Below, in pieces: positions 13,003-20,270 of a stretch of DNA of 20,283 nt (its first letter is position 1; the number at the start of each line of letters is the position of its first letter). Both the position numbers and the translations under genes were made by a program. The notes under the pieces were generated by a model, which did no database searches, was not told the DNA's origin, and saw only the letters and a list, made by a program, of their open reading frames with translations. The DNA is from Acidimicrobiia bacterium (lineage in GTDB: Bacteria; Actinomycetota; Acidimicrobiia; UBA5794; JAOTWH01). The DNA lies in NCBI GenBank assembly GCA_029863035.1, contig JAOTWH010000015.1:1-20283 (forward strand), read 5' to 3'.

Positions 13003-14997
13003 TCAGCCCTGGTGGCTCTTGACCTGATCTCGCCCGGCCGCCTTCGCCTCATACATGGCTGCGTCCGCGTTGTCCAACAGGCCCTTCAAGTCGTGGACCC
13101 CTGGGCCCATCTCGGCCACGCCGGCACTGATGGTTACCGCCACCGGCCCGCGGCCTGTCTCGATGGGCTCATCGCCAACGGCTACGAGCAAGCGCTCCGC
13201 GATCACCATCGCCTGCTCCAACTTCGTCTGCGGTAGGACCGCAGCGAATTCCTCTCCCCCGTACCGTCCCAGAACATCGATATCTCGCACCACCTCGAGA
13301 CAGCGCGTTGCCACGCCGGCTAGGACCTCGTCGCCCACCACGTGGCCCAGCGTGTCGTTGACCTTCTTGAAGTGATCGAGGTCGAACAGGATCGCCGACA
13401 ATGGCGTGCGGAAGCGAATGGCTTGGGCGAACTCGCGCTCGCCCAATTCGAACAGATGACGCCGCGAATGGAGGCTGGTTAGGTCGTCGGTTACCGCCAG
13501 TCGCTGCACCTCCTGGAACAGCCTGGTGTTCTCGAGAGCAACAGACGATTGGGCCGCCAGCGTCGTCAAGAGTTCCAGTTGGTGGTTGGTGAAATCATCG
13601 TGCCAGCCGGTGTGGCCGGCCGCCAGCAGTCCGAGGATCGAGTCGTGGACCTTGAGCGGGACCGAAACGATAGGACCGGGCTGAGCGGTGCGGTCCGGGT
13701 CGGCGGAGATCATGGTCGCCTCTCGGGTGCTTATCACCGAGCCCAGCGGACCTTCTGACAGCTCGTCGAACGAGCCGATCTTCTCTATCGAACCCGCCAC
13801 CGACTGGTCTGTGATCAAGCGGTGGTCGACGTCGAATGTTGCCATCACCACGTAGTGGGCGGCCAGCGCTTCCAACGCGCCTTCCGCCACGGCGTCGAGC
13901 ATGTCCGAAGGCCCTTCGGCGTCGATGAGACGCTGCGAGACACGGTACATCACCTCGGTCTCGCGAAGACTCGATTGGGTCGATGCCAAGAGCTGAGCAT
14001 TCTCGATGGCCACCGCCGTCTGGCTGGCCATGGCGACCACCAGGTCGATGTCCGCCTCGGTGAACATGGGTCGAGTGTCGGGGCGCAATGCGGTGAGCGT
14101 GCCAAGAATTCGCTCGCCCGAGCGCAACGGCGCCACCAGTTGCGGTCCGCCCCCCCGTGCTCTGCGCCTCTCCTGAATATGCGGCTCCTGGCGATCATCG
14201 TCGTCGATGCCGTTCGAGATCGCCACGCGACGCTCGCGCATCACCCAGCCGGTGAGCCCTGCCATGATGTCGTCGAAATCCGCCGGCGGCTCCTCGCCCA
14301 AGCCGGCGATGACATGATGCTTGATGCGATGAGCCTTCTCGTCCATCACAACGAGGTAAACGCGATCTGCGTCGACTGCAGCCGCCACGCCTTCGACGAC
14401 CGACTCCAGCACTTCCGTGAGGTCTTCGGCGGCGATCACCGCATTGGCGGCCCAAGCCAACGCCTCCGAGCGCTCCCGAGCCGACTGGGTCTCCACAAGC
14501 ATCCGGGACTGAGTGGACGCCACCGAGGCCCTGGAGGCAAGCACCCGAAGGAACTCGACGTCGTCGTCGCTGTAGTCGCGCGCCTTGGCGTCCATGGCGT
14601 AGAGCACTCCGATGGTGCGCCCTTCGGCCTCAACCGGCACGCCGATGTAGCTCTCGTAGCCGGCTTTGATCATCTTGTCTCGGTCCCCGAAAAGCGATTC
14701 CGACGGATTGCGGACCACCACGGGCTGCTGGGTCTCAACGATGCGACGCGTTACGCCATCTGGGCGGAAACTGACTTCGTCGACCGCGCCAGGGACGGTG
14801 GTCGCGGCCAGCTCGAACTCCTCCTCGAAGGCGTTCCACAGCACCAGCGATGACCCCGCCGAGGCTGGCAGCAGTTCGGTTGTCAGCTCCGTGACGCGGG
14901 CGAACACGTCCGTATCGGAACGGTCCGCCGTCAGCTCGATTCGAGCTAGTGCAGCAAGGCGCTCCAGACGCGTGTCTTCTTGGATGGGCGCGGTCAT
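13003..14997 (-). CDS. Diguanylate cyclase with three GAF domains
   Basis: This 664-residue soluble protein has three successive GAF-like domains (about 25-170, 190-330 and 350-490), then a GGDEF domain (about 500-660). The GAF domains show LYAMDAKARDYSDDDVEFLRVLASRASVA, then PLRSGERILGTLTALRP and PLKVHDSILGLLAAGH. The cyclase has the active-site motif GGEEF (580-584) in GRYGGEEFA and the metal-binding region FDLDHFKKVNDTLGH. The product-inhibition I-site RDID (571-574) sits five residues upstream. It should therefore make cyclic di-GMP from GTP with feedback control; the ligands of the GAF domains are unknown. GGAGGAA lies 16 nt before the ATG, too far for a normal SD. It diverges from padR-ino1 across the repeat array. 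Confidence 0.93.
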   Translation of the reverse strand: MTAPIQEDTRLERLAALARIELTADRSDTDVFARVTELTTELLPASAGSSLVLWNAFEEEFELAATTVPGAVDEVSFRPDGVTRRIVETQQPVVVRNPSESLFGDRDKMIKAGYESYIGVPVEAEGRTIGVLYAMDAKARDYSDDDVEFLRVLASRASVASTQSRMLVETQSARERSEALAWAANAVIAAEDLTEVLESVVEGVAAAVDADRVYLVVMDEKAHRIKHHVIAGLGEEPPADFDDIMAGLTGWVMRERRVAISNGIDDDDRQEPHIQERRRARGGGPQLVAPLRSGERILGTLTALRPDTRPMFTEADIDLVVAMASQTAVAIENAQLLASTQSSLRETEVMYRVSQRLIDAEGPSDMLDAVAEGALEALAAHYVVMATFDVDHRLITDQSVAGSIEKIGSFDELSEGPLGSVISTREATMISADPDRTAQPGPIVSVPLKVHDSILGLLAAGHTGWHDDFTNHQLELLTTLAAQSSVALENTRLFQEVQRLAVTDDLTSLHSRRHLFELGEREFAQAIRFRTPLSAILFDLDHFKKVNDTLGHVVGDEVLAGVATRCLEVVRDIDVLGRYGGEEFAAVLPQTKLEQAMVIAERLLVAVGDEPIETGRGPVAVTISAGVAEMGPGVHDLKGLLDNADAAMYEAKAAGRDQVKSHQG

Positions 14998-15083
14998 AAT
15001 GGCAAACTCTCGGTTCCTCCATACTGCATCGGGATAAACCTGGCGTTCTTGACTCTTTCCCTGCGCAAGTCAGAGAGCTCGAT

Positions 15084-15112
15084 TTGGACCTTCTATAGCG
15101 AAACGCTATATA
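15084..15112 (+). promoter_or_regulatory. Candidate sigma70-type promoter of padR-ino1
   Basis: TTGGAC (15084-15089) and TATATA (15107-15112) are separated by exactly 17 bp. Predicted transcription starts near 15119, giving a leader of about 55 nt before the padR start. The -10 box lies inside the first 15-bp repeat of the operator-like array. Confidence 0.6.
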
Positions 15113-15156
15113 TCGGTTCGCTATATATCGGTTCGCTATATATCGGTTCGCTATAG
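15093..15156. repeat. Three and a half tandem 15-bp repeats plus inverted repeat over the padR promoter
   Basis: CGCTATATATCGGTT occurs three times back to back (15104-15118, 15119-15133, 15134-15148) and is followed by a partial copy CGCTATAG. The left end adds TATAGCG facing CGCTATA across AAA, a 7-bp inverted repeat. All copies are identical. The array covers the -10, the predicted transcription start and the early leader of padR, and is shared with the divergent cyclase gene. Autoregulation is common for PadR proteins, so this is most likely a PadR operator array. The binding itself is inference. Confidence 0.8.
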
Positions 15157-15173
15157 AGAGAGTTGGAGGAACC

Positions 15174-15749
15174 TTGCTCGACCTTGCCATATTGGGGTTA
15201 CTCCGTGAGGAGGCGCTCCACGGTTACGAGCTGAGAAGGCAATTGTCCGATTTCGGATTCTGGAGCGTTTCGTTCGGATCGCTCTACCCGGCGATGCGCC
15301 GGCTGGAGAAGCTCGGATACATCGAAACCGATGATCAAACGGGTCGCCGTAAGGAATATCACCTAACGCCCGAGGGCAAGGCGCAGCTACAGGAGATGCT
15401 GGAGGACGACAGCACGGTGAAGGACGATGAAAGATCGTTCAACCTCCGCTTGGCCTTCTTCCGCTACATGGAGCCAGAGTCGCGCCTCGGCGTGCTGGAA
15501 AGGCGTCGTGGCCACCTGGTGGACCGCATGGCATCGAGTAGAGCCTCGATGAAGCAACGGGCCGCCAGGACCAAGCAGAAGATGGACCGCTACACCCTGG
15601 CTCTCATGGAGCACGGCATCGAGTCCGCCCAGGCTGACATCGCTTGGCTGGACGATTTGATCGAGACGGAGAGGGCACTCACCCCCAAGAAGGAGCGAGC
15701 GCGCTCACGCAAAGCGCGCTCTCGGGCAGAAAGACTTATCGCAGAGTGA
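15174..15749 (+). CDS. PadR-family transcriptional regulator
   Basis: This 191-residue protein has a winged helix-turn-helix (about 1-80) containing [21 protein letters not shown], then [18 protein letters not shown] and [15 protein letters not shown]-terminal helical dimerisation region follows and a basic tail ([20 protein letters not shown]). The start codon is TTG at 15174. GGAGGAA lies just upstream (15165-15171), and PadR proteins typically begin at this LDLAILG position. It precedes ino1 by 14 nt, so the two are co-transcribed. In M. tuberculosis a PadR gene (Rv0047c) likewise precedes ino1 (Rv0046c), which supports control of inositol synthesis. The inducing ligand is unknown. Confidence 0.92.
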   Translation: MLDLAILGLLREEALHGYELRRQLSDFGFWSVSFGSLYPAMRRLEKLGYIETDDQTGRRKEYHLTPEGKAQLQEMLEDDSTVKDDERSFNLRLAFFRYMEPESRLGVLERRRGHLVDRMASSRASMKQRAARTKQKMDRYTLALMEHGIESAQADIAWLDDLIETERALTPKKERARSRKARSRAERLIAE

Positions 15750-15763
15750 ACAGGAGAGAACAG

Positions 15764-16867
15764 ATGGACAAAGTCAAGGTCGCGATCGTCGGCCTGGGCA
15801 ACTGCGCCAACTCCCTAATACAGGGAGTGGAGTATTACCGGGAGGCCGACGCTTCAGAGCGAGTTCCCGGACTCATGCACGTTGACCTGGGCGGCTACCA
15901 CATCAGCGACATCGAGATCGTTGGGGCGTTCGACGTGGACGCCGAGAAGGTTGGCCAGGATCTCGCCAAGGCGATGTGGGCCAGCCACAACAACACGATC
16001 CGCTTCGCCGAGGTAGCCGACACCGGCATCGATGTACTGCGAGGACCCACCCTGGACGGTCTCGGTATGTACTACAAGGACATCGTTGAGGAGTCGGCCG
16101 AAAAGCCGGTAGATGTGGCGGCGGCGTTGCGTAGGAGCGACGCCGATGTCCTGGTGAGCTACCTGCCGGTGGGCTCGGAGTCGGCGGCGCGCTTCTACGC
16201 AGACGCCGCGCTCGAAGCTGGGGTTGCCTTCGTCAACTGCATGCCAGCCTTCATCGCCTCAGATCCCAGCTGGGCAAGGCGCTTCCGTGACAAGGGCGTG
16301 CCCATCATCGGCGACGATATCAAGTCCCAAGTTGGCGCCACCATCATCCACCGCACCCTGGCAAGGCTCTTCGAAGCCCGCGGCGTCGAGCTGGAGCGGA
16401 CCTACCAGCTCAACTTCGGCGGGAACATGGACTTCCGCAACATGTTGGAGCGGGAACGGCTGGTATCGAAGAAGATCTCCAAGACGCAGTCGGTGACATC
16501 GCAGATCGATCCCATCGCCTCAGATGACATCCACATCGGGCCTTCGGACCACGTGCCATGGCTCACCGATCGCAAGTGGGCCTACATCCGACTTGAGGGA
16601 AAATCATTCGGCGATGTCCCGCTGAACGCCGAACTCAAGCTCGAAGTGTGGGACTCCCCCAACTCGGCAGGCGTCGTCATCGATGCGGTGCGGTGCGCCA
16701 AGTTGGCCCGAGACCGCGGCATAGGTGGACCGCTACTGGCGCCCTCTTCGTACTTCATGAAGAGCCCGCCGGTGCAGTACACAGACAACGAGGCGTTCGA
16801 CAATGTGGAAGCCTTCATCAGCGACGAGGACTCCACGCTGGTCGATCTTCAGGAGTACCTGACCTAA
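15764..16867 (+). CDS. ino1: Inositol-3-phosphate (myo-inositol-1-phosphate) synthase, actinobacterial type
   Basis: This 367-residue protein matches the short actinobacterial/archaeal Ino1 form. Features are the NAD-binding start [58 protein letters not shown], and [15 protein letters not shown] with the catalytic lysine region. [12 protein letters not shown] and the end segment [21 protein letters not shown] complete it. It converts glucose-6-phosphate to inositol phosphate using internal NAD+/NADH cycling, the entry point to phosphatidylinositol, its mannosides and mycothiol. AGGAG lies about 8-10 nt before the ATG at 15764. It is the second gene after padR, and a terminator hairpin follows its stop. 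Confidence 0.96.
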   Translation: MDKVKVAIVGLGNCANSLIQGVEYYREADASERVPGLMHVDLGGYHISDIEIVGAFDVDAEKVGQDLAKAMWASHNNTIRFAEVADTGIDVLRGPTLDGLGMYYKDIVEESAEKPVDVAAALRRSDADVLVSYLPVGSESAARFYADAALEAGVAFVNCMPAFIASDPSWARRFRDKGVPIIGDDIKSQVGATIIHRTLARLFEARGVELERTYQLNFGGNMDFRNMLERERLVSKKISKTQSVTSQIDPIASDDIHIGPSDHVPWLTDRKWAYIRLEGKSFGDVPLNAELKLEVWDSPNSAGVVIDAVRCAKLARDRGIGGPLLAPSSYFMKSPPVQYTDNEAFDNVEAFISDEDSTLVDLQEYLT

Positions 16868-16886
16868 CTCCCCATCACTCTGCGAC

Positions 16887-16911
16887 GAAGGGCCCCCTCA
16901 CGGGGTCCTTC
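16887..16911 (+). terminator. Terminator after ino1
   Basis: Arms GAAGGGCCCC (16887-16896) and GGGGTCCTTC (16902-16911) pair over 10 bp with one G-U, around a 5-nt loop, followed by CATTTG. It lies 19 nt after the ino1 stop. It also separates ino1 from the convergent AAA ATPase gene. Confidence 0.7.
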
Positions 16912-16923
16912 CATTTGAGGCAG

Positions 16924-18384
16924 CTAGGCGGCGATGGCTCGCTGCTGGCCCCACTCTCGCAGCGCGGCAACGTCCTCGGCCCGGGAGATGGAAAGTGGCA
17001 CCGTGCTCCCCAGCTCGACGACGATCTCCTCTGTCGAAAGCTCCTTGCCTCCGGCCAAGGCCCGGTAGAGAGCACCCACGACCGCCGCCTCGATCTCGGC
17101 TCCCGAGTAACCCCGTGATGCTTCGGCCAACGAAGTCAGGTCGAAGCCGGCGGGGTCGTGCTCTCGCTTGGTGAGCTGAATCGCGAAGATGTCGCGCCGC
17201 GCCACTGCGTCCGGTAGATCGATGAAGAACAGCTCGTCGAACCTGCCCTTTCGCAGCAGCTCTGGAGGCAAGGAGGTCACGTCATTCGCCGTGGCGACCA
17301 GGAACACATCGTCCGACCGATCCTGCATCCATCTGAGGAACGAGCCAAGGAGCCGCTCGCTGACACCGCCATCGGCCCGGCCTCCCGAGGCGAATCCCTT
17401 CTCGATCTCGTCGATCCAAAGCACCACAGGTGCCATGGCGTCGACCGTCGAAAGGGCCGTAGCCAACCGCTGCTCCGACTCGCCGATGTACGAGCCGTAG
17501 AGCCGCGCCGGGTCGAGCAGAACCAGGGGCTGTTCCCAGGTGCGAGCCAGGGTCTTGGCCACGAGCGACTTCCCACACCCCGGTATGCCCGTCAGCAGGA
17601 TGCCGCGAAGCGGGTCGAGGCCGGCCCCGCCCGTCGCCAGAGCCGACTGGCGACGCTGCAGCCATTCCTTGATGCCGTCCAGACCACCGATCTGATCGAG
17701 GCTGCCCACCTCGGCTTCGACGAGTTCCAACACGCCATCGACATTGAGCAGCTCTGCCTTTGCGGCGCGTACCCCAGCGAGATCGGTGCCGTCGAGACCG
17801 CCGGTCTCGAACGCCGCCCGCTGGATGAGGCGTTCCGCGTCGCTGATGGACAGTCCCCGCAGTGTGGCGGCCAGCGCGGTGACCTCGCCATCGTTGAGTT
17901 CAACCGGAAGACCTCGGCCACTCAGATCGAACATGGTGCGACGCACCAAACGCTCCAGCTCATCTTCCGACGGTGGCTTCAGCGCCCAGGGAACGGCCAG
18001 GCCCTGAAGCTCCGCAGGCACCTTGCGGGAGGGACCTGTGAGGACCAGGGTCTGGCCCTTCTTGGCACCCTGTGCGATCTCTTTGGCGTGACGGACCACG
18101 ACCGGATCGTTGAGGGCGGTATGGGCATCGGCGAACACGAACACACCGGGGATGGTGAGGGTGGCAACCCAATCGAGTGCCCGCCGCGGGTCGGCGGTGC
18201 GGTACTGAGGATCGAAGCCGTCCTTGGCGAGGCCTCGGGTGCTGGACCAGGTCCACACCGGGATGTCGAGCTCGGCTGCGACACGGCGCACGATGCTCAA
18301 GAAACGCTGTTCATCCTTTGTCTCGGCCAAGATGAGGGGATACTCGGAGGCCAGCAGGACGCGTAGATCTGCCGTGTTGTCCAC
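16924..18384 (-). CDS. Ycf46-type AAA ATPase
   Basis: This 486-residue protein is read from GTG 18384. The N-terminal region opens ADLRVLLASEYPLILAETKDEQR and continues IPVWTWSSTRGL, the characteristic domain of Ycf46-like proteins. The AAA module (about 230-440) has Walker A GIPGCGKS (266-273), LYGSYIGESEQRL, Walker B VLWIDE (321-326) with EIEKGF, the sensor VATAND, and the arginine-finger segment LRKGRFDELFFIDLP. Ycf46 proteins are known from plastids and bacteria and are linked to carbon and stress physiology in cyanobacteria; the role here is unknown. This start is chosen because the family begins here and the upstream open frame overlaps nfo. The sequence before the GTG is AT-rich (GATATAGC) without an SD. 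Confidence 0.85.
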   Translation of the reverse strand: MDNTADLRVLLASEYPLILAETKDEQRFLSIVRRVAAELDIPVWTWSSTRGLAKDGFDPQYRTADPRRALDWVATLTIPGVFVFADAHTALNDPVVVRHAKEIAQGAKKGQTLVLTGPSRKVPAELQGLAVPWALKPPSEDELERLVRRTMFDLSGRGLPVELNDGEVTALAATLRGLSISDAERLIQRAAFETGGLDGTDLAGVRAAKAELLNVDGVLELVEAEVGSLDQIGGLDGIKEWLQRRQSALATGGAGLDPLRGILLTGIPGCGKSLVAKTLARTWEQPLVLLDPARLYGSYIGESEQRLATALSTVDAMAPVVLWIDEIEKGFASGGRADGGVSERLLGSFLRWMQDRSDDVFLVATANDVTSLPPELLRKGRFDELFFIDLPDAVARRDIFAIQLTKREHDPAGFDLTSLAEASRGYSGAEIEAAVVGALYRALAGGKELSTEEIVVELGSTVPLSISRAEDVAALREWGQQRAIAA

Positions 18385-18475
18385 GTTGCTATATCGGCCG
18401 AGTCCGGCTGCAGGTGAGGAATACCGCCCCAGAGGCTGAGGGCCGTGCCGCTCGAAGCTCGCGAGCGGGCGCGCC

Positions 18476-19228
18476 TTACGACAGCTCCCGCACCCAGGCG
18501 ATGTCTTCGGCTTGGCCTTCGCTCGGTGTCTCGACAACGATCGGGGATCCGGCCCCTTCAACGACTTCAGCCAACAGCTCCAGCGGAATCTCGCCTTGTC
18601 CGAGATTGGTGTGGCGATCCCGTCCGCTGCCGTGGGGGTCACGTGAGTCGTTGCAATGGACGAGATCGACCTTGCCGGTGACGGCGACCAATCGCTCCAC
18701 TACCGTCTCCAGGTCCTCTCCAGCCGACCAGGCATGGCAGGTGTCGAGACAGACCCCAACACCCATGTCGCCGATCTCTTCCCACAGGAGTCCATAGCCA
18801 TCGATCTCCCTTGCGATGGCGTTGCCTCCCCCGGCGGTGTTCTCGATCAGGATGGGCAGCTTGGTATCGAGCGGCTCCAAGGCCTTGCGCCACCGTTCTG
18901 CCGCCACGTCAGGTCCCTCGTCGTCACCGATATGGCCACCGTGAACGATGATGCCCGCGGCACCGATCTCCTCCGCCGAGGCAACCGTGTGGGCGATGAT
19001 CTTGCGGCTCGGGATCCTGATCCGGTTGTTGGGAGACCCGACGTTGATGAGATACGGGGCGTGGACATAGATGGGGAGGTCGGCCGCGGCCAGCGCGTCG
19101 GCGTCGACGCGCCGCGGCGCCGGCTTCCAGGATTGCGGATCGCCCAAGAAGATCTGCACCAGATCGGCTTGTAGCGCAGCCCCCTCCGCCAGCGGATCGT
19201 CTCCGCGGATGTGAGCGCCGACCTTCAC
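18476..19228 (-). CDS. nfo: Endonuclease IV (apurinic/apyrimidinic endonuclease)
   Basis: This 250-residue TIM-barrel nuclease is co-linear with mycobacterial endonuclease IV. Segments are VQIFLGDPQSWK, LPIYVHAPYLIN, IIVHGGH, LIENTAGG, CLDTCHAWSAGE, LVHCNDSRDPHGSGRDRHTNLG and VVETPSEG. The zinc ligands expected for the family are visible: H56, H96, E129, D162, H165, H191, D204, H206 and E233. It cuts DNA 5' of abasic sites in base excision repair. GTG 19228 is chosen because it overlaps the stop of the upstream membrane-protein gene as GTGA and because the protein then starts KVGAHIRG like its homologs. A longer frame to 19381 only overlaps the neighbour. Confidence 0.96.
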   Translation of the reverse strand: MKVGAHIRGDDPLAEGAALQADLVQIFLGDPQSWKPAPRRVDADALAAADLPIYVHAPYLINVGSPNNRIRIPSRKIIAHTVASAEEIGAAGIIVHGGHIGDDEGPDVAAERWRKALEPLDTKLPILIENTAGGGNAIAREIDGYGLLWEEIGDMGVGVCLDTCHAWSAGEDLETVVERLVAVTGKVDLVHCNDSRDPHGSGRDRHTNLGQGEIPLELLAEVVEGAGSPIVVETPSEGQAEDIAWVRELS

Positions 19229-19866
19229 GACCGGGTTGGTCCGCCGTGTGTCTCCCCATCGGTTTCGAGGTCCGACTCCGCAGTCACATTGGGACCATCC
19301 TGGGGCCAGGGCCCGAGCTCTCTGAAGCGGTCGAGCAGCAGCTTGAGCCGGCCGGCAACTTCTTGAACGCTTGGAGTCCAATCGTCGGCCAAAACAGTCA
19401 ACTCTCTCCCCTCCAACGATGCTCCGTAGAGGCGAGCGGGAATCTGGGTATGTGGCTCCAGCTGAATGGTTAGAGCATGATGAGGACCTAGCTCGTCCTC
19501 AATGGTGCGGGAGCGGACCGCGCTAACGGTCGACCACGCCAGCTCCCACGGCGGCTGACGGGACGATCCCAGTCGCACAGCCATACCCGAGCTGTCTGCC
19601 GTCACAACAGAGTGATCGCGCCAGATCTCAGGGAGCGCCCATGCCAACAACGCCCCACCTCCCACGATCAGGAAGACTCCCCAAACGACGTCTCCCCGTC
19701 GCTCGCTCTTGCCTTGGTTGGTGTAAGCATCACCCTCGTCGGTGCGTTCTGGTTCGCTGAAGGCCCTATAGGTGACCATGAGGTCGATGGCCGCAACCAA
19801 AGCGAGAATGGCGAAAGCAGCCGCCAGGAACGGCGTGATGATCCTTCGCTTGACTTCGACCTGCAC
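19225..19866 (-). CDS. Membrane protein with two helices and PH-like domain, function unknown
   Basis: This 213-residue protein has two predicted transmembrane helices (about 11-33, FLAAAFAILALVAAIDLMV, and 60-79, VVWGVFLIVGGGALLAWALP). A charged loop of about 25 residues joins them. A cytoplasmic or extracellular beta-rich region (about 85-190) follows and resembles bacterial PH-like domains; this is only a weak pattern match. The tail is acidic and low complexity. The start codon is GTG at 19866 with GAGG about 6 nt upstream. The stop overlaps the nfo start by four bases, so the two are translationally coupled. I do not recognise the family. Confidence 0.78.
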   Translation of the reverse strand: MQVEVKRRIITPFLAAAFAILALVAAIDLMVTYRAFSEPERTDEGDAYTNQGKSERRGDVVWGVFLIVGGGALLAWALPEIWRDHSVVTADSSGMAVRLGSSRQPPWELAWSTVSAVRSRTIEDELGPHHALTIQLEPHTQIPARLYGASLEGRELTVLADDWTPSVQEVAGRLKLLLDRFRELGPWPQDGPNVTAESDLETDGETHGGPTRS

Positions 19867-20019
19867 AATCGCCTCAAGTTTTACCTGTCAGAGGCCGATG
19901 ACAATACTTGTGCCCCCGATTGGGGGCATACCCAAGTTAAGTTTTCGGAAGCCGCCGCTAAGGCGGCTTCCGGGCTTTCCGGGGCAAAAACCACCTCTGA
20001 CCTGGGGCTTTGCTGAACG
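19867..20019. other. Non-coding region with stem-loop and terminator, candidate plus-strand small RNA
   Basis: No gene is visible. TGCCCCC/GGGGGCA (19911-19928) forms a 7-bp stem around GATT. GACAAT (19900-19905) lies just upstream on the plus strand and could be a weak -10. The terminator stem at 19946-19972 follows. Together these could define an RNA of about 70 nt, similar in layout but not sequence to the two downstream repeat units. Alternatively the first stem belongs to the 5' leader of the minus-strand membrane-protein gene. Confidence 0.35.
19946..19980 (+). terminator. Hairpin terminator, plus-strand orientation
   Basis: CGGAAGCCGCC (19946-19956) and GGCGGCTTCCG (19962-19972) form an 11-bp perfect stem with a 5-nt loop, followed by GGCTTTCC. 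The modest T-rich tail favours plus-strand termination. Confidence 0.55.
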
Positions 20020-20072
20020 CGAGAAATACCAGAAATAGCTTCAGTTGAGACGGGTTCTCACCGATATAGACC

Positions 20073-20141
20073 AAGACGGAATCCTTCCTCCCGTCTTCGC
20101 CCGTACCGAACGGCCGCCGCAAGGCGGCCTTCGGTCTTTCT
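20073..20141 (+). ncRNA. Candidate small RNA, copy 1, with anti-SD-like loop
   Basis: A TATAGA box (20065-20070) precedes a 7-bp stem AAGACGG/CCGTCTT (20073-20079/20091-20097) with an 11-nt loop AATCCTTCCTC. An 8-nt linker follows, then the intrinsic terminator (20106-20134) and T-tract (20135-20141). The predicted RNA is about 65-70 nt. The loop can pair with GGAGGAAGG-type ribosome-binding sites. The layout recalls C-rich-loop small RNAs such as actinobacterial 6C RNA and alphaproteobacterial CcsR/cuckoo RNAs, but I see no sequence identity to either. No good -35 at 17 bp is present; TTGAGA (20045-20050) is only 14 bp from the box. Confidence 0.45.
20106..20141 (+). terminator. Intrinsic terminator of repeat unit 1
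   Basis: CCGAA/TTCGG and GGCCGCC/GGCGGCC form a 12-bp stem with one bulged C (20111) and a GCAA tetraloop, followed directly by TCTTTCT. This is the best-formed Rho-independent terminator in the window, and its T-tract fixes plus-strand orientation. Confidence 0.75.
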
Positions 20142-20201
20142 GGGTGCTCGAGAAATACCAGAAATCGCTTCAGTTGAGACGGGTTCTCACCGATATAGAC
20201 C

Positions 20202-20270
20202 AAGACGGAATCCTTCCTCCCGTCTTCGCCCGTACCGAACGGCCGCCGCAAGGCGGCCTTCGGTCTTTCT
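20202..20270 (+). ncRNA. Candidate small RNA, copy 2, with anti-SD-like loop
   Basis: This is the exact counterpart of copy 1, shifted by 129 bp. The TATAGA box, the loop stem with its AATCCTTCCTC loop, the linker and the terminator are identical. The only difference between the units lies upstream at 20166, outside the predicted RNA, so both copies would give the same molecule. Confidence 0.45.
20235..20270 (+). terminator. Intrinsic terminator of repeat unit 2
   Basis: Same bulged GC-rich stem, GCAA tetraloop and TCTTTCT tail as in unit 1, 129 bp further along. Confidence 0.75.

Noticed and set aside
13822..14853. A 343-codon plus-strand frame.
   Set aside because: It lies entirely antisense to the well-supported diguanylate cyclase and is His/Gly/Arg-rich, typical of a shadow frame in GC-rich DNA.
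15093..15156. CRISPR array or replication iterons at the padR promoter.
   Set aside because: The 15-bp units are contiguous without spacers, far too short for CRISPR, and lie exactly on a promoter. No replication initiator gene is near.
18385..18642. N-terminal extension of the AAA ATPase into the nfo gene.
   Set aside because: The extra residues are Arg/Ser/Pro-rich frame-shadow sequence and overlap the nfo coding region. The Ycf46 domain starts right after GTG 18384.
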